The notes: generated from the sequence alone by a model not told the origin. DNA of 64,000 bases from Collinsella sp. AM34-10 (GCF_003469185.1 NZ_QSIL01000005.1:124001-188000); one strand, 5' to 3'; counted from the stretch's first letter, positions 44,403 to 53,251 are shown. Numbers and translations: made by a program.

Positions 44403-44436
44403 GGGCGCCCGTCCCCCGGCAAAGGTCGGGGCGCCC
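44403..44436. repeat. GC hairpin upstream of aguA copy 2
   Basis: GGGCGCCC...GGGCGCCC-type imperfect stem (minus strand GGGCGCCCCGACC-ttt-GCCGGGGGACGGGCGCCC). It lies in the 360-bp spacer between the antiporter stop and the aguA2 start. The spacer also contains a second imperfect hairpin (about 44525-44569) and the family B element at 44614. No gene is visible. Confidence 0.45.
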
Positions 44437-44613
44437 GATGTCGGTTTTCACGGAGCCGCACCGACGAGCGGCGACGTAGCCAAGTGCGCGGAGACAAACG
44501 CACGAAGGATACGGGAGAGAGATTGGGGCGGGCGGTGGTTTGCGGAGCTATCGCTCACACCCACCCCAGGGAATGGCTAGACAATTTGTCGCTTGGGCAC
44601 GACCCCCGAAGAG

Positions 44614-44696
44614 GCTAGCGTGCCTGGAGTCGGAAGCGCGACGAAGCGCACGTTGGTACGCAAGGAGGGTTGGAGCCCCGAATTCGGGCGCTCTAG
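44614..44696. repeat. Palindromic element family B, copy 3 (degenerate)
   Basis: The inner part GCGACGAAGCGCAC-gttg-GTACGCAAGGAGGGTTGGAGC resembles the inner part of the copy at 43024-43117. The outer arms (CTAGCGTGCCTGGAGTCGG and CCCCGAATTCGGGCGCTCTAG) pair imperfectly. It overlaps the stop codon of the antiporter gene. Confidence 0.45.
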
Positions 44697-46132
44697 TTCT
44701 CCTCAGCCTCGGCGGCCTCTTCAGCGAGACGCTGAGCAGCCAGCTCGGGGGTAAGACCCTTGTACTCGGTCTCGCGACCCTTGGCGCTGACGACGCGGAC
44801 GACCTCGCCGATGAGGAGAAGCACGATGAAGATAACGATCATCGGGGCCTTGTCGGCAATTTCGGCGGCGGAGAACGGGACCAGCGTTGCAACGATGGCC
44901 AGAATCAGCTCGATGCAAGGGATAGCGAGCATGACCTTCATCATGGCGCCCTTAAACGGGAACGTGAAGATGCGCTCACGGTTCGGGTCGTTCTTGCGAA
45001 GGTTGAGGAACGCCGGGAACATCGGGATATAGGTGAGCAGCAGGAAGACGACGGAGGTGCCGAAGAGCATCCAGAACACGCCGTTGGAGATGGCGTCGAT
45101 GGGAACCAGCTGCAGGCACAGCACCAGGGAGGCAACGATAGCGTTGACCAGGTTGGCGCCGTTGGGCATGTCGTCGTCAGAGATCATCGAAGCAAAGACC
45201 TTGGGCATGTTGCCGTGCTCGGCAGCGTAGCGAGCAACGGAGTTAACGCCGAAGGACCAAGCAGCCATGTTGGCGAACAGGGTGATCAGGAAGGCGATGC
45301 AGATGACCTTAAAGATCATGGAGTCGCCGACCATGGTCTGGACTGCATAGATCATGCCGTAGTCGGGGTCGATGGAATCGGCCGGCACAGCAGCGCCAAT
45401 GCCAAAGCCAGCGAACAGGTAGATCACGGCGATGGACAGGCCACCGACGATGATAGCCTTGGGGATATCGCGAGCGGGATCGGCCATGTCGTCAGTCATG
45501 GTGCAGATGACCTCGAAGCCCATGAAGTTAAAGATGATGATCGACAGGTAGCCGAGAGCGTTGGTGTTGGTCAGCTCGGGCAGGAACGTGGCAGCGGACA
45601 TGTCGTTCGCAAAACCGTTCTCCATGGCATAGCAGATGCCCAGAGCGCCGACGATAACGGCGACGGCGACCTTGATGATGGCGCCACCGTTAAGGACCCA
45701 CTCGGAGTCGGCCGCCTTGGAGCGGCCCATAAGGTAGACGATCCACACAAAGGCAAGATCGATACCCATCTTGGCGATCAGATTGAACTCAACGCCAAAG
45801 ACCATGCCCAGGATATCGGGGAACATGGTAGCCAGCGAGGCGATCCACAGCGGGTAGTTAACCCAGTAGTAGTATGAAATGCGGGCGCCCCACTTGTCGC
45901 CCAGGCCATCGCGCACCCAGTCGTAAATGCCGCCCTCGCCGTCATAGGTGGTGCCGAGCTCGGTGACGACCATGCCGTAGGGAAGCAGGAAGGTCAGGAT
46001 CAGGAAGATCCACCAGAAGAACTGCTGATTGCCAATGGCAGCAGCAGGAGCGGCGGCCTCGCAAACGAAGACGACGCAGATGATGGTCGAAATGACCGTC
46101 AAGAAGGAAAGCTTTTTCTTTCCGTCGCTCAT
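44693..46132 (-). CDS. aguD: APC-family antiporter, agmatine/putrescine type (copy 1)
   Basis: A 479-residue membrane protein of about twelve helices, starting SDGKKKLSFLTVISTIICVV. It is highly similar to the copy at 41177-42586 over the first helices (FFWWIFLILTFLLPYGMVVTELGTTYDGEGGIYDWV) and across MGFEVICTMTDDMADPARDIPKA. It lies directly between ptcA and aguA2, the arrangement expected for an agmatine:putrescine exchanger. The C-terminal tail is acidic and charged. The ATG at 46132 has GGAG upstream. A GC hairpin (about 46204-46236) lies in the 130-bp gap to ptcA. Confidence 0.88.
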   Translation of the reverse strand: MSDGKKKLSFLTVISTIICVVFVCEAAAPAAAIGNQQFFWWIFLILTFLLPYGMVVTELGTTYDGEGGIYDWVRDGLGDKWGARISYYYWVNYPLWIASLATMFPDILGMVFGVEFNLIAKMGIDLAFVWIVYLMGRSKAADSEWVLNGGAIIKVAVAVIVGALGICYAMENGFANDMSAATFLPELTNTNALGYLSIIIFNFMGFEVICTMTDDMADPARDIPKAIIVGGLSIAVIYLFAGFGIGAAVPADSIDPDYGMIYAVQTMVGDSMIFKVICIAFLITLFANMAAWSFGVNSVARYAAEHGNMPKVFASMISDDDMPNGANLVNAIVASLVLCLQLVPIDAISNGVFWMLFGTSVVFLLLTYIPMFPAFLNLRKNDPNRERIFTFPFKGAMMKVMLAIPCIELILAIVATLVPFSAAEIADKAPMIVIFIVLLLIGEVVRVVSAKGRETEYKGLTPELAAQRLAEEAAEAEEN

Positions 46133-46262
46133 GATGAGCTCCTTCGCTCAGTCTTGGACAGATCCGAGGCCCGGGCAAAAGACGTGCGTTCAAGCCTCGG
46201 TGAGCGGGCGACAGGAGACGAGCATCCGCCGCCCGCAAACGTGCGTTTAGCAGCCTTGAGGC

Positions 46263-47336
46263 TTAGAGCTGCTCGAGGGCCTCGAGAGCGGCGTGGAGCT
46301 CGGCCTTGGCGGAGTACTCGACACCCTCGTCGTTGAGCGGGGTGCGCTTGCCCAGAGCGGCAAGGAGAGCACGGATGGAGTGCTTGCGGTTCTCGGCCTC
46401 GACCCAGCACAGGGAACGCTCGGGATCGTCCATGACCTCGTCGACGACTTCCTCATTGCGGGTGGCCGGCAGGCAGTGCATGAACTTGGAGTTGGGGCCG
46501 GCGAAGTTCATCATATCCATGGTGACCTGATACTTGGGATAGAACACGTCCATGTAGTTCTCGCCCGAGACCTCCTCGTCGTACAGGCCATACCACACGT
46601 CGGTGTAGATGAAGTCGGCGCCCTTGATGCACTCGATGTCGTCGGAGATGACGATGGAGCCGCCGGAGACCTTGCAGTTCTCCTCGGCGATGGCCATCAT
46701 CTGCTTGCCGAACTCGGCGCGCTCCTCAACGGTGCCAACGTGCAGGCCGCCGTCGGGGATCTGGTGGCCCTTAGGTCCAAACTGGACAAACCTCATGCCG
46801 ACCTTGGAGGCAATGAACATAAGGGAGACGCAGACCTGGGTGGCGTCGCCGATGAAGGCCAGGGTGCAGTCCTCGATCTTCTTGCCCTCGGGGAGGTTCT
46901 CGAGCATGGTCATGAGGTCGCCCATCTCCTGCGTGGGGTGGTTGAACTCGGACATGCCGTTGATGACGGGCACAGCGGAGCCCTCGGCGAGGCCGACGAC
47001 GTCCTTGTGACGGTCAACGCGAGCCATCATGATGTCAAGCAGGGAGCCCATGACGCGAGCGGTGTCGCCCAGGGACTCGTGGCCACCGAGCTGAATGGTG
47101 CCAGGGCCGTAGAACTGGGCGTGGCCACCGAGGTCGGTCATGGCGGTCTCGAAGGAAAGGCGGGTGCGGGTGGAAACCTGCTGGAAGATCATGCCAAGGC
47201 TCTGGTTGCGGAGCAGGTGCGGATAATAACCGTCAACCTTGATGGCCTTCTTCATTGCCAGGCCAAGATCCTCGATAGCCAGGATCTGCTCTTTGGTGAA
47301 GTCGTTGGTGTCGATGAAATCCTTAGGCAGTGCCAT
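46263..47336 (-). CDS. ptcA: Putrescine carbamoyltransferase
   Basis: Phosphorolyses N-carbamoylputrescine to putrescine and carbamoyl phosphate. The 357 residues carry the carbamoyl-phosphate motif STRTR (in [16 protein letters not shown]) and the amine-side HCLPA motif ([13 protein letters not shown]). The region [18 protein letters not shown] and the [11 protein letters not shown] segment match the PTC type better than ornithine carbamoyltransferase, and the neighbouring agmatine deiminase and antiporter genes agree. GGAAAGGAAA precedes the ATG at 47336. Carbamate kinase, needed to recover ATP, is not in the window. Confidence 0.92.
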   Translation of the reverse strand: MALPKDFIDTNDFTKEQILAIEDLGLAMKKAIKVDGYYPHLLRNQSLGMIFQQVSTRTRLSFETAMTDLGGHAQFYGPGTIQLGGHESLGDTARVMGSLLDIMMARVDRHKDVVGLAEGSAVPVINGMSEFNHPTQEMGDLMTMLENLPEGKKIEDCTLAFIGDATQVCVSLMFIASKVGMRFVQFGPKGHQIPDGGLHVGTVEERAEFGKQMMAIAEENCKVSGGSIVISDDIECIKGADFIYTDVWYGLYDEEVSGENYMDVFYPKYQVTMDMMNFAGPNSKFMHCLPATRNEEVVDEVMDDPERSLCWVEAENRKHSIRALLAALGKRTPLNDEGVEYSAKAELHAALEALEQL

Positions 47337-47666
47337 GTCGATTTCCTTTCCGCCGGTCTTGCCGACTATTACTATGAGGCGCTCGAACATCACGCCTCGT
47401 GTTGACAAGACCATCATTCACCCATGTGCAATTTTTACCTAGTTTATTCGGGATTAAAGACCGTTCACGGAGTTACACCCTTCCTAATCCAATATAAACC
47501 CGCAGGTAGCGAGCTTGCAGGGGGTTTACTATCTAGAACCGCGAACGGTATACGGCTATCCTGTATCTCGGCGCCTAATCCGCAATGGAACGAAGGGTTG
47601 AGACGTCTATATCCCACAAGATATACAGGGCTCGGCCATAGCTAAAATGAGATGGGACGGTGACAG
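47337..47666. promoter_or_regulatory. Divergent control region ptcA / luxR
   Basis: 330 bp of lower GC between divergent starts, with no gene. Visible signals are GACCGTTCAC (about 47480, also at 35222), the imperfect inverted repeat AAACCCGCAGG...TTGCAGGGGGTTT (about 47496-47527) and TATATCccacaaGATATA (about 47611-47628). These are candidate sites for the adjacent membrane LuxR regulator. Confidence 0.45.
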
Positions 47667-48632
47667 ATGAACACCTTGATGTTCTTCTATACCCTAGCGA
47701 TACTCGTGATCTGTATTGTGACGGCTGTGCTTTCGCTTGCCGCCTACGCCTCGTCTCGTCGACGCTTCTTTATCTATGGCAGCGGCGTATTTATCTGCTA
47801 TGCCATCGAGATGACCGAGATCTTCTTTTTTGAATACACGCTGCAAAACCAGAGTTTTCCGGCCAGCGACTATTACTCAATTACCATGCCTGTGTTGCGG
47901 ACCCTTGTGGCGACCGCTTCACAGGCTTTTATCTGGCTCATTGCCATGGACTTGCTCGACAAACATTCAAAGAAGCAGTTCGTTATCCCCGTCGCAACGT
48001 TTTTGCTGAGCGAGCTGCTGATTATCGTCGCTGTCCCCTACGGCCCCATGCATCAATGGCTCTACTACACGATGCGCCAGGTATTCCTGGGTTTTGTGGG
48101 GCTCTATATCTTTTGGACCGCACGCAAGAGTACGAAGGTTGAGCTGAAGGCGCGTGTCAACAATCAACGAAAGCACCTAGTCGTTGGCGCCATTTTGGTC
48201 GGCTGCATCATTGCCGAGGACTTCTACAACATCTTGGTCGTCCCCATGAGCCTGGCGCCCTCCTGGCTGCAGCTGTACCTATCCGAGCGCAACTTTAGCG
48301 AGAACGTCTTTGCGTGCTACTTTGCCATCCTGCTTATCCTGTACGCCTACCACGTGCTTTCGATTCGCATGCAGGAGGCGCCCGAGGAAAAGAACGTCAG
48401 CGATCTTGACAGACACATCGAAGAGCAGATGCCCTTCTATCGCAACGCCTACAAGCTCTCCAACCGCGAGACCGAAGTCATGCGTCTGGTTGTACTGGGC
48501 AAATCGAACCAAGAGATCGCCGACGAGCTCTTCCTTGCCGTGGGCACCGTCAAAACCCACATCCACAACATCTTGGTCAAAACCGAGCAGCAAAACCGCA
48601 CGACCTTGATCCTCCACTTTTGGAAACGATAA
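47667..48632 (+). CDS. LuxR family regulator with membrane-embedded sensory half (AguR-like)
   Basis: A 321-residue protein. About seven hydrophobic helices cover residues 1-235 (starting NTLMFFYTLAILVICIVTAV). The C-terminal HTH (about 262-320) has LSNRETEVMRLVVLGKSNQEI and FLAVGTVKTHIHNILVKTEQ. Membrane LuxR regulators that sense agmatine (AguR) are known to control agmatine deiminase operons in lactic acid bacteria. The divergent position to ptcA supports the same role here by inference. The gene ends right at a family E palindrome and a terminator. A remnant of a paralogue's end lies at 53181-53216. Confidence 0.88.
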   Translation: MNTLMFFYTLAILVICIVTAVLSLAAYASSRRRFFIYGSGVFICYAIEMTEIFFFEYTLQNQSFPASDYYSITMPVLRTLVATASQAFIWLIAMDLLDKHSKKQFVIPVATFLLSELLIIVAVPYGPMHQWLYYTMRQVFLGFVGLYIFWTARKSTKVELKARVNNQRKHLVVGAILVGCIIAEDFYNILVVPMSLAPSWLQLYLSERNFSENVFACYFAILLILYAYHVLSIRMQEAPEEKNVSDLDRHIEEQMPFYRNAYKLSNRETEVMRLVVLGKSNQEIADELFLAVGTVKTHIHNILVKTEQQNRTTLILHFWKR

Positions 48633-48668
48633 CCTACCAAAAAGGGACAGGTTTATTTTGGCAGGTTT
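48631..48668. repeat. REP-like CTGTCCC palindrome (family E), copy 6
   Basis: AACCTACCAAAAA / TTTTGGCAGGTT around GGGACAGGTTTA, starting inside the luxR stop codon. It is part of a longer repeat shared with 53215-53251 and 30749-30787. Confidence 0.65.
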
Positions 48669-48688
48669 TATCTGGGCGAACGTTAAGA

Positions 48689-48726
48689 CCGCCGCGGGGG
48701 AACTGCTTTCCCTCGCGGCGGTTTTC
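48689..48726 (+). terminator. Probable terminator of the luxR gene
   Basis: CCGCCGCGGGG-gaactgcttt-CCCTCGCGGCGG followed by TTTTC, about 57 bp after the luxR stop. Confidence 0.7.
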
Positions 48727-48744
48727 TGGCTCACGCTTTCTTTC

Positions 48745-48881
48745 GTCTCAATCTGTAACATATGGAGACCAAATCGCCGTCTTACTGTTACAGATCGAGA
48801 CGAGTTACAGAGCGCGCGTCGAATAATCTCAATCTGTAACAGGTAGAAGCGTTTTTGCCAGTCAGATGTTACAGATTGAGA
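48745..48881. repeat. Two adjacent palindromes with a shared 15-mer (family C-like)
   Basis: Unit 1 (48745-48801): GTCTCAATCTGTAACA ... TGTTACAGATCGAGAC. Unit 2 (48827-48881): TCTCAATCTGTAACA ... TGTTACAGATTGAGA. Both have 25-base loops and nearly the same arms. They occupy the 320-bp spacer between luxR and the small secreted protein gene. The loops differ; that of unit 2 contains GTTTTTGCC. Confidence 0.65.
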
Positions 48882-48952
48882 TAAACGAAGGAGCGGTAGC
48901 GTTAAACAAGTCCGCCACAAAGTTATTCGGAGAGATCCGATCCTAGAGTTGT

Positions 48953-49306
48953 CTACCAGGTACGATATGTGCACTGATATTTTGTCTCAAACCCGGGCAT
49001 CCCGTTGCCGCGTGGGCTTAACGCTGCACCCGTATAGAGAATCGTTTGCCCCGTACGAGAATACGAAGTTTTGAAAGACAGCCTCTTGTATGTCTGGTCG
49101 AAACAATCAACATTCTCGCTCGGGTGGTTCGCAGTGGAGAACGACTTGTAAGTGTCCAAGACGTCCGCTGTCACAAGACGACAAGGCGCGACAGAACCTG
49201 CATCTGGTTTCGCCGTCGCACAAACGGGAATTGTGACCATCGACAGGGTAAGCATAAAACATGCGAACATTGCCTTCACAAAGTTCTTCGTTACATGGCG
49301 TTTCAT
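48953..49306 (-). CDS. Small secreted protein of unknown function
   Basis: 117 residues. A typical signal peptide (basic KRHVTKNFVK, then a hydrophobic core to about residue 30, with a cleavage site near CATA-KPD) is followed by a mature part of about 85 residues with three cysteines and no recognised family. AGGAAAGGAAG precedes the ATG at 49306. The stop of the ABC fusion gene lies two bases upstream, so the genes are co-transcribed. It could be the ABC system's cargo, a binding protein or an immunity factor. None of these is shown by the sequence. Confidence 0.75.
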   Translation of the reverse strand: MKRHVTKNFVKAMFACFMLTLSMVTIPVCATAKPDAGSVAPCRLVTADVLDTYKSFSTANHPSENVDCFDQTYKRLSFKTSYSRTGQTILYTGAALSPRGNGMPGFETKYQCTYRTW

Positions 49307-49308
49307 GG

Positions 49309-51222
49309 TTATCTTCCTTTCCTAGTTTTACTGTCGTTCGTCTTGAAAAGCTGCGCGTATACATTACCGATCCACTTCGAATCACCTCCCATTTCTCTGG
49401 TAACGACACGCGAGTCATCCCCTGTGAGCAATACGGAGGCATCGCAGAGCGATTCGAGGTTTCCGATAAGATGAGAAGAGATAATGACATGTGCTCCTCT
49501 ACCCGCTTCATCTCTAAGAGCATTCGAAACAATCGCAACGTGTCTCACATCAAGTGCATTCATGGGCTCATCCAAAAGGACGACTTCGCAATAGGACATA
49601 TACGCCATCGCGACATTAAGTAATTGTCTATTTCCATCAGACAGCCTAGATACGGGCGTATTCTTCAACCCAGTCAAGTCAAAGCGATCAAGCACTTGGT
49701 CCAAAGTGCGAGGTGAATGCCAAATTCTCCTGCATCGGTCGAGATGAAAAGCGACGGTCATGTATGGAATCAATAGCGACGGCCTATTCGGAACCAAAAA
49801 GAATACCTTTCTCATTTCCTCACAGTCGACGCATACTTTTGCATGAAAACAGAAAGAACCTGACACGCGCACTGATGGCCCAGCATCTCCCCAAAGAGTA
49901 TTCAGTAGCGTAGTCTTGCCATGTCCATTTGGCGCGACAAGACCCCATATCTGGCCAGCGGGCATATCAAACTGCAATCCCTTTACCAGCTGGTTTTTTC
50001 CAACCGTCAACGCATCCAGCGACAGAGAGAGCAGGCTTTTCTCGCTCAAACTATCCGGGCGAATATGGTTCCAGGCCCAGCGATTCTTGCTTTTTAGACA
50101 CGAAAACGAAATGACCCCCAACGCGCAAACAGCAAACGCGCCCATCACGGCAAAGAGGCAGTGCGATGCACTGGCTTCAGGAACGAGAGATACCTCCGCT
50201 CCATTGGCGTAAGATGCGCCGCCGAGCGCAAACGAAGAGGCAGAATAGCTCGACACCATATACGGCAGCAACGCATGCCATGGAGCATCTTTGCTCGCAT
50301 AAAACGGAAGCTGGCTTATGCCCCCCACAAGAGCGATCACCATGGACGAAATGGCCCTGTTTCTGCTTCCGGCGTACACGCACACGCCCAAGCAAGCAAA
50401 CATCATCGACAGCACAGCTTCAAAGACGGCAAATAGCCCTAGCTGAACTAACACAGTTCTTTCGACTACGTCACCATACTGAATGAATACGACTGGGTAC
50501 TCTGTCTGACCTACACCGTTAAACACCGTTGCCAATACAAAACAGGGAGCCAACGCCAGAACCAAAACCAGCATCGATGCAATACCAGAGACGAGAACGC
50601 GGCATGCATTCATCTCTAACTTTGACAACAACGCTCGATCGTAGAACCGCTTTCCATCCCCCTCAAGCGACATATAGAGGACGAGGACCGGGACCAAAAG
50701 CCACGCTATTGCAGGAACAGCGCCGCAATAATATGCGAGAAGAATCATCCCGGGCATTTTTGTTGTTGAGTCGTACGATTCCGGATGGGCCAGCATCGAT
50801 ATGGCTCGGGGAAGACGTTCTTGGGCTTCAAGCGATAACTCCGAATCAACACCATTCAAATAACCGAGTCGGTATTCCTTGAGCAATAGATTGTCGTAAT
50901 CGGCAATCGCATCGTAATACTCTCTGGAGTCCGTCTTGCTTTCAAGCGCCCGATCAAGGCACGCCCTTTCGTCGGCAATGATGCTGTTGAGCTCCTGTGG
51001 GGCAGTGTCATAAACGCCGTCAGAGACTTGAGAGACCAAAAGGGCTCTCTGGTCTTCGATGGAAGCTCTACCATATAGATAATCTGCTCCCGTTGGAACG
51101 GATAGAAATACCGGGATGCAGTATACGAGCGCGAGCAGCGCCGTCAGCAACATAATTCCCCGGTTGCGCGCAAGAACTTCTAAATTAAGCCGTACATATG
51201 TGAGGCAATCACAGGTCTTCAC
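49309..51222 (-). CDS. ABC transporter, permease fused to a C-terminal ATPase
   Basis: A 637-residue fusion. The N-terminal part (about 1-400) is a permease with a first helix at about 20-42, a long extracytoplasmic segment (about 45-150) and further hydrophobic helices, like ABC-2-type permeases. The C-terminal part (about 405-625) is an ATPase with Walker A APNGHGKTTLL, a divergent signature RLSDGNRQ, Walker B VVLLDEPMNALD and the switch His in IISSHL. ABC-2 permeases and their ATPases are normally separate proteins. The GTG at 51222 has GGAGG eight bases upstream. The gene sits between a double-HTH membrane regulator and a small secreted protein. The substrate is unknown. Confidence 0.82.
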   Translation of the reverse strand: MKTCDCLTYVRLNLEVLARNRGIMLLTALLALVYCIPVFLSVPTGADYLYGRASIEDQRALLVSQVSDGVYDTAPQELNSIIADERACLDRALESKTDSREYYDAIADYDNLLLKEYRLGYLNGVDSELSLEAQERLPRAISMLAHPESYDSTTKMPGMILLAYYCGAVPAIAWLLVPVLVLYMSLEGDGKRFYDRALLSKLEMNACRVLVSGIASMLVLVLALAPCFVLATVFNGVGQTEYPVVFIQYGDVVERTVLVQLGLFAVFEAVLSMMFACLGVCVYAGSRNRAISSMVIALVGGISQLPFYASKDAPWHALLPYMVSSYSASSFALGGASYANGAEVSLVPEASASHCLFAVMGAFAVCALGVISFSCLKSKNRWAWNHIRPDSLSEKSLLSLSLDALTVGKNQLVKGLQFDMPAGQIWGLVAPNGHGKTTLLNTLWGDAGPSVRVSGSFCFHAKVCVDCEEMRKVFFLVPNRPSLLIPYMTVAFHLDRCRRIWHSPRTLDQVLDRFDLTGLKNTPVSRLSDGNRQLLNVAMAYMSYCEVVLLDEPMNALDVRHVAIVSNALRDEAGRGAHVIISSHLIGNLESLCDASVLLTGDDSRVVTREMGGDSKWIGNVYAQLFKTNDSKTRKGR

Positions 51223-51346
51223 AGCAAGCACCTCCGGTTCGCAACACACGAGTCGTCGGACCCGTTGTCCGGAAGTATCGCCTTCATCGTCAGAACTGTC
51301 TGTAGACGTGTAGGATGGATTTACAATCTTATTTGTCTACAGGCTT

Positions 51347-53080
51347 CTACCTGCTATTTTCTATAACATCTGCCATAAGACTAAAAACCCTATCTCTAAG
51401 TTCACACTCCGAGTGAACTCCAAGCAAGGCATAGCTCTTGTTCTTGGCCTCTTTGACGGTTCCCCGAGCAACGTTAAGATGCGCGCAAATCTCGGTGGTT
51501 CTATTGCCATCAAAAACGCATGTCATGATATCGGCATAAAGCGGCGTGAAACCAAGCCTCAAGAAGGCCTCACGCACGGTATCGCGTCGATCACCCACCC
51601 GAACCGTATCTTTCGAACGCAAGAATAGCAGCGAATTAGCCATAAGGATAAGTACGGCAAGGAACGCAGTCACGCGTAAGGCAGGCATAAGGCCGCCAAC
51701 GGCCTCACCGCTCCCAACGGACTCAAAGAAAATGTACAGTCGACTTACCACATCGTGAACCCAGAACGCTGCTCCAGCACCCACAGACACCGAAGAAAGG
51801 GTGAGTTCAGGCGAAAGGCACAAGTGCATTTCAGACATCCACCGTATAGCCGCACGGCAACACAGGGCCACAAGCACTATAGCTATCGATAGGATTATCG
51901 CATCATGCTCAAAGCCGAAGCATACGAGGATTTCCTCGATGCCCATTCCAGACGCATACATAAACAGGAAGCAGACGAAGACTATCCTGCAGTTCTGATT
52001 GAACGATGAGGACCCCAGCGATTCTGAACGGTGATCATGGCCTTTTGTTGCGTCAAGATGCCACGCATCCTTTGACAAGAGAAGTCCAGCCGTCGCCTCT
52101 GAAATGCTTTTATATCCGGTTTTAGTCAAGGCCCGCGACAAATAGGTACGGGCAGTAGACGGGGAAATGTCCAAGGCAGAAGCAATCTCCTCGTACGTTT
52201 TTCCCTCTATCCTCATAGAGAAAACCGCGGACTCCCTTTGAGAAAAACCCGAAGCCGTAGGGATATCGGCAACTGCAGAGTGTTTTCCTCCTAATTTGGC
52301 GGCCGCAGAAAAAGCGCTCGTTAAGTCGGGGAAAAATCGCGTTATGGCCCTGGCAAGGATACTGCCCAAAACGGTAACCAGAAGCAATACGATCTCTTGA
52401 TGCCCACCAAAGCTCAGGAGCACAGCTCCGATGTTTATATTGCGCGAAAACAAACAATCCGTATCGAGAATAACGGCGGCATTACCAAACGCAAGAGGTT
52501 CGACGAGCAAGGCAGCAACCCCCATCTCGGCGTTAACGGAAAGGAAAGAACCGATGGAGTCCATCAACGGGACGAGAAGAAACTGAAGGCCAACAAGCAA
52601 AGCAATCAAGAGCACAACGGGGCTGTAAAGTGCGAGCTCAGGATACCCGTGGAGAGCAGAGCTATCGGCCACATGTTTCCCCTTTAATCCCGCACGTATG
52701 TTTGCGAATTCACCGCCAAGCGCCCAAGAACAGCAAGCGACAAGCAAGGGGGCTAGTAACAACAAAATGAACGCGAGCACCGAAACCACAACATGAAATT
52801 GATGAAAGACATTAAGAGATATCGTGTACATCACAAGAAGTGCAATGTCTACGAGCATAAGTCCAAAAAGCCTTTTGGAAATACCCTGTCTCACAGGGCG
52901 AGAGATGAGGCCCACACAGAAGCCCGAAAGCAGATGCAGACCGATAAGAACGGTGCCAGAAAGGCCCGTATAAATACTTGGCGCCACACAATACAGACCA
53001 GCCGCCCCTATAAACAACATAATTGAATGCCAGAGGAACGAGCGCGTCACGTTTTGCAGGGCAGCTGCCACGGTTGCCAT
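51347..53080 (-). CDS. Membrane protein with two LuxR-type HTH domains
   Basis: 577 residues with the order TM block - HTH - TM block - HTH. The first block (about 1-255) has six to eight hydrophobic helices. HTH 1 (about 280-330) contains FSQRESAVFSMRIEGKTYEEI and DISPSTARTYLSRALTKTG, a good LuxR pattern. The second block (about 355-495) has four helices (for example RIVFVCFLFMYASGMGIEE). HTH 2 (about 505-570) contains LGFTPLYADIMTCVFDGNRT and LNVARGTVKEAKNKSYALLG. With four helices between them, both HTHs would face the cytoplasm. The start at 53080 has AGGAG ten bases upstream. It probably controls the ABC fusion downstream. Confidence 0.8.
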   Translation of the reverse strand: MATVAAALQNVTRSFLWHSIMLFIGAAGLYCVAPSIYTGLSGTVLIGLHLLSGFCVGLISRPVRQGISKRLFGLMLVDIALLVMYTISLNVFHQFHVVVSVLAFILLLLAPLLVACCSWALGGEFANIRAGLKGKHVADSSALHGYPELALYSPVVLLIALLVGLQFLLVPLMDSIGSFLSVNAEMGVAALLVEPLAFGNAAVILDTDCLFSRNINIGAVLLSFGGHQEIVLLLVTVLGSILARAITRFFPDLTSAFSAAAKLGGKHSAVADIPTASGFSQRESAVFSMRIEGKTYEEIASALDISPSTARTYLSRALTKTGYKSISEATAGLLLSKDAWHLDATKGHDHRSESLGSSSFNQNCRIVFVCFLFMYASGMGIEEILVCFGFEHDAIILSIAIVLVALCCRAAIRWMSEMHLCLSPELTLSSVSVGAGAAFWVHDVVSRLYIFFESVGSGEAVGGLMPALRVTAFLAVLILMANSLLFLRSKDTVRVGDRRDTVREAFLRLGFTPLYADIMTCVFDGNRTTEICAHLNVARGTVKEAKNKSYALLGVHSECELRDRVFSLMADVIENSR

Positions 53081-53180
53081 AAAATCAAAGCTCCTAGATA
53101 GCATTTTGGTTATTTTAACATCGTTCCCGGCGTTAAAAAAACTGTTACCCGAATTAATCAATATCCCCCCTCCACCAAAA

Positions 53181-53216
53181 GGCACCACGCTGATCCTCCG
53201 CTTTTGGAAGCGATAA
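53181..53216 (+). pseudogene. 3' remnant of a second membrane-LuxR gene
   Basis: Eleven codons plus stop read GTTLILRFWKR, against RTTLILHFWKR at the end of the LuxR gene at 47667-48632. The similarity continues downstream through the family E palindrome and about 65 further bases. The rest of the gene is gone. It is a relic of a paralogous locus. Confidence 0.65.
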
Positions 53217-53251
53217 CCTGCTAAAAAGGGACAGGTTTATTTTGGCAGGTT
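53215..53251. repeat. REP-like CTGTCCC palindrome (family E), copy 7
   Basis: AACCTGCTAAAAA / TTTTGGCAGGTT around GGGACAGGTTTA, directly after the luxR remnant stop codon. It is nearly identical to the copy at 48631-48668, including the flank TTATCTGGGC. Confidence 0.65.

Noticed and set aside
48745..48881. Four copies of a 15-mer (TCTCAATCTGTAACA) considered as a CRISPR array
   Set aside because: Copies alternate in orientation and form two palindromes. Spacing is uneven and there are no cas genes.
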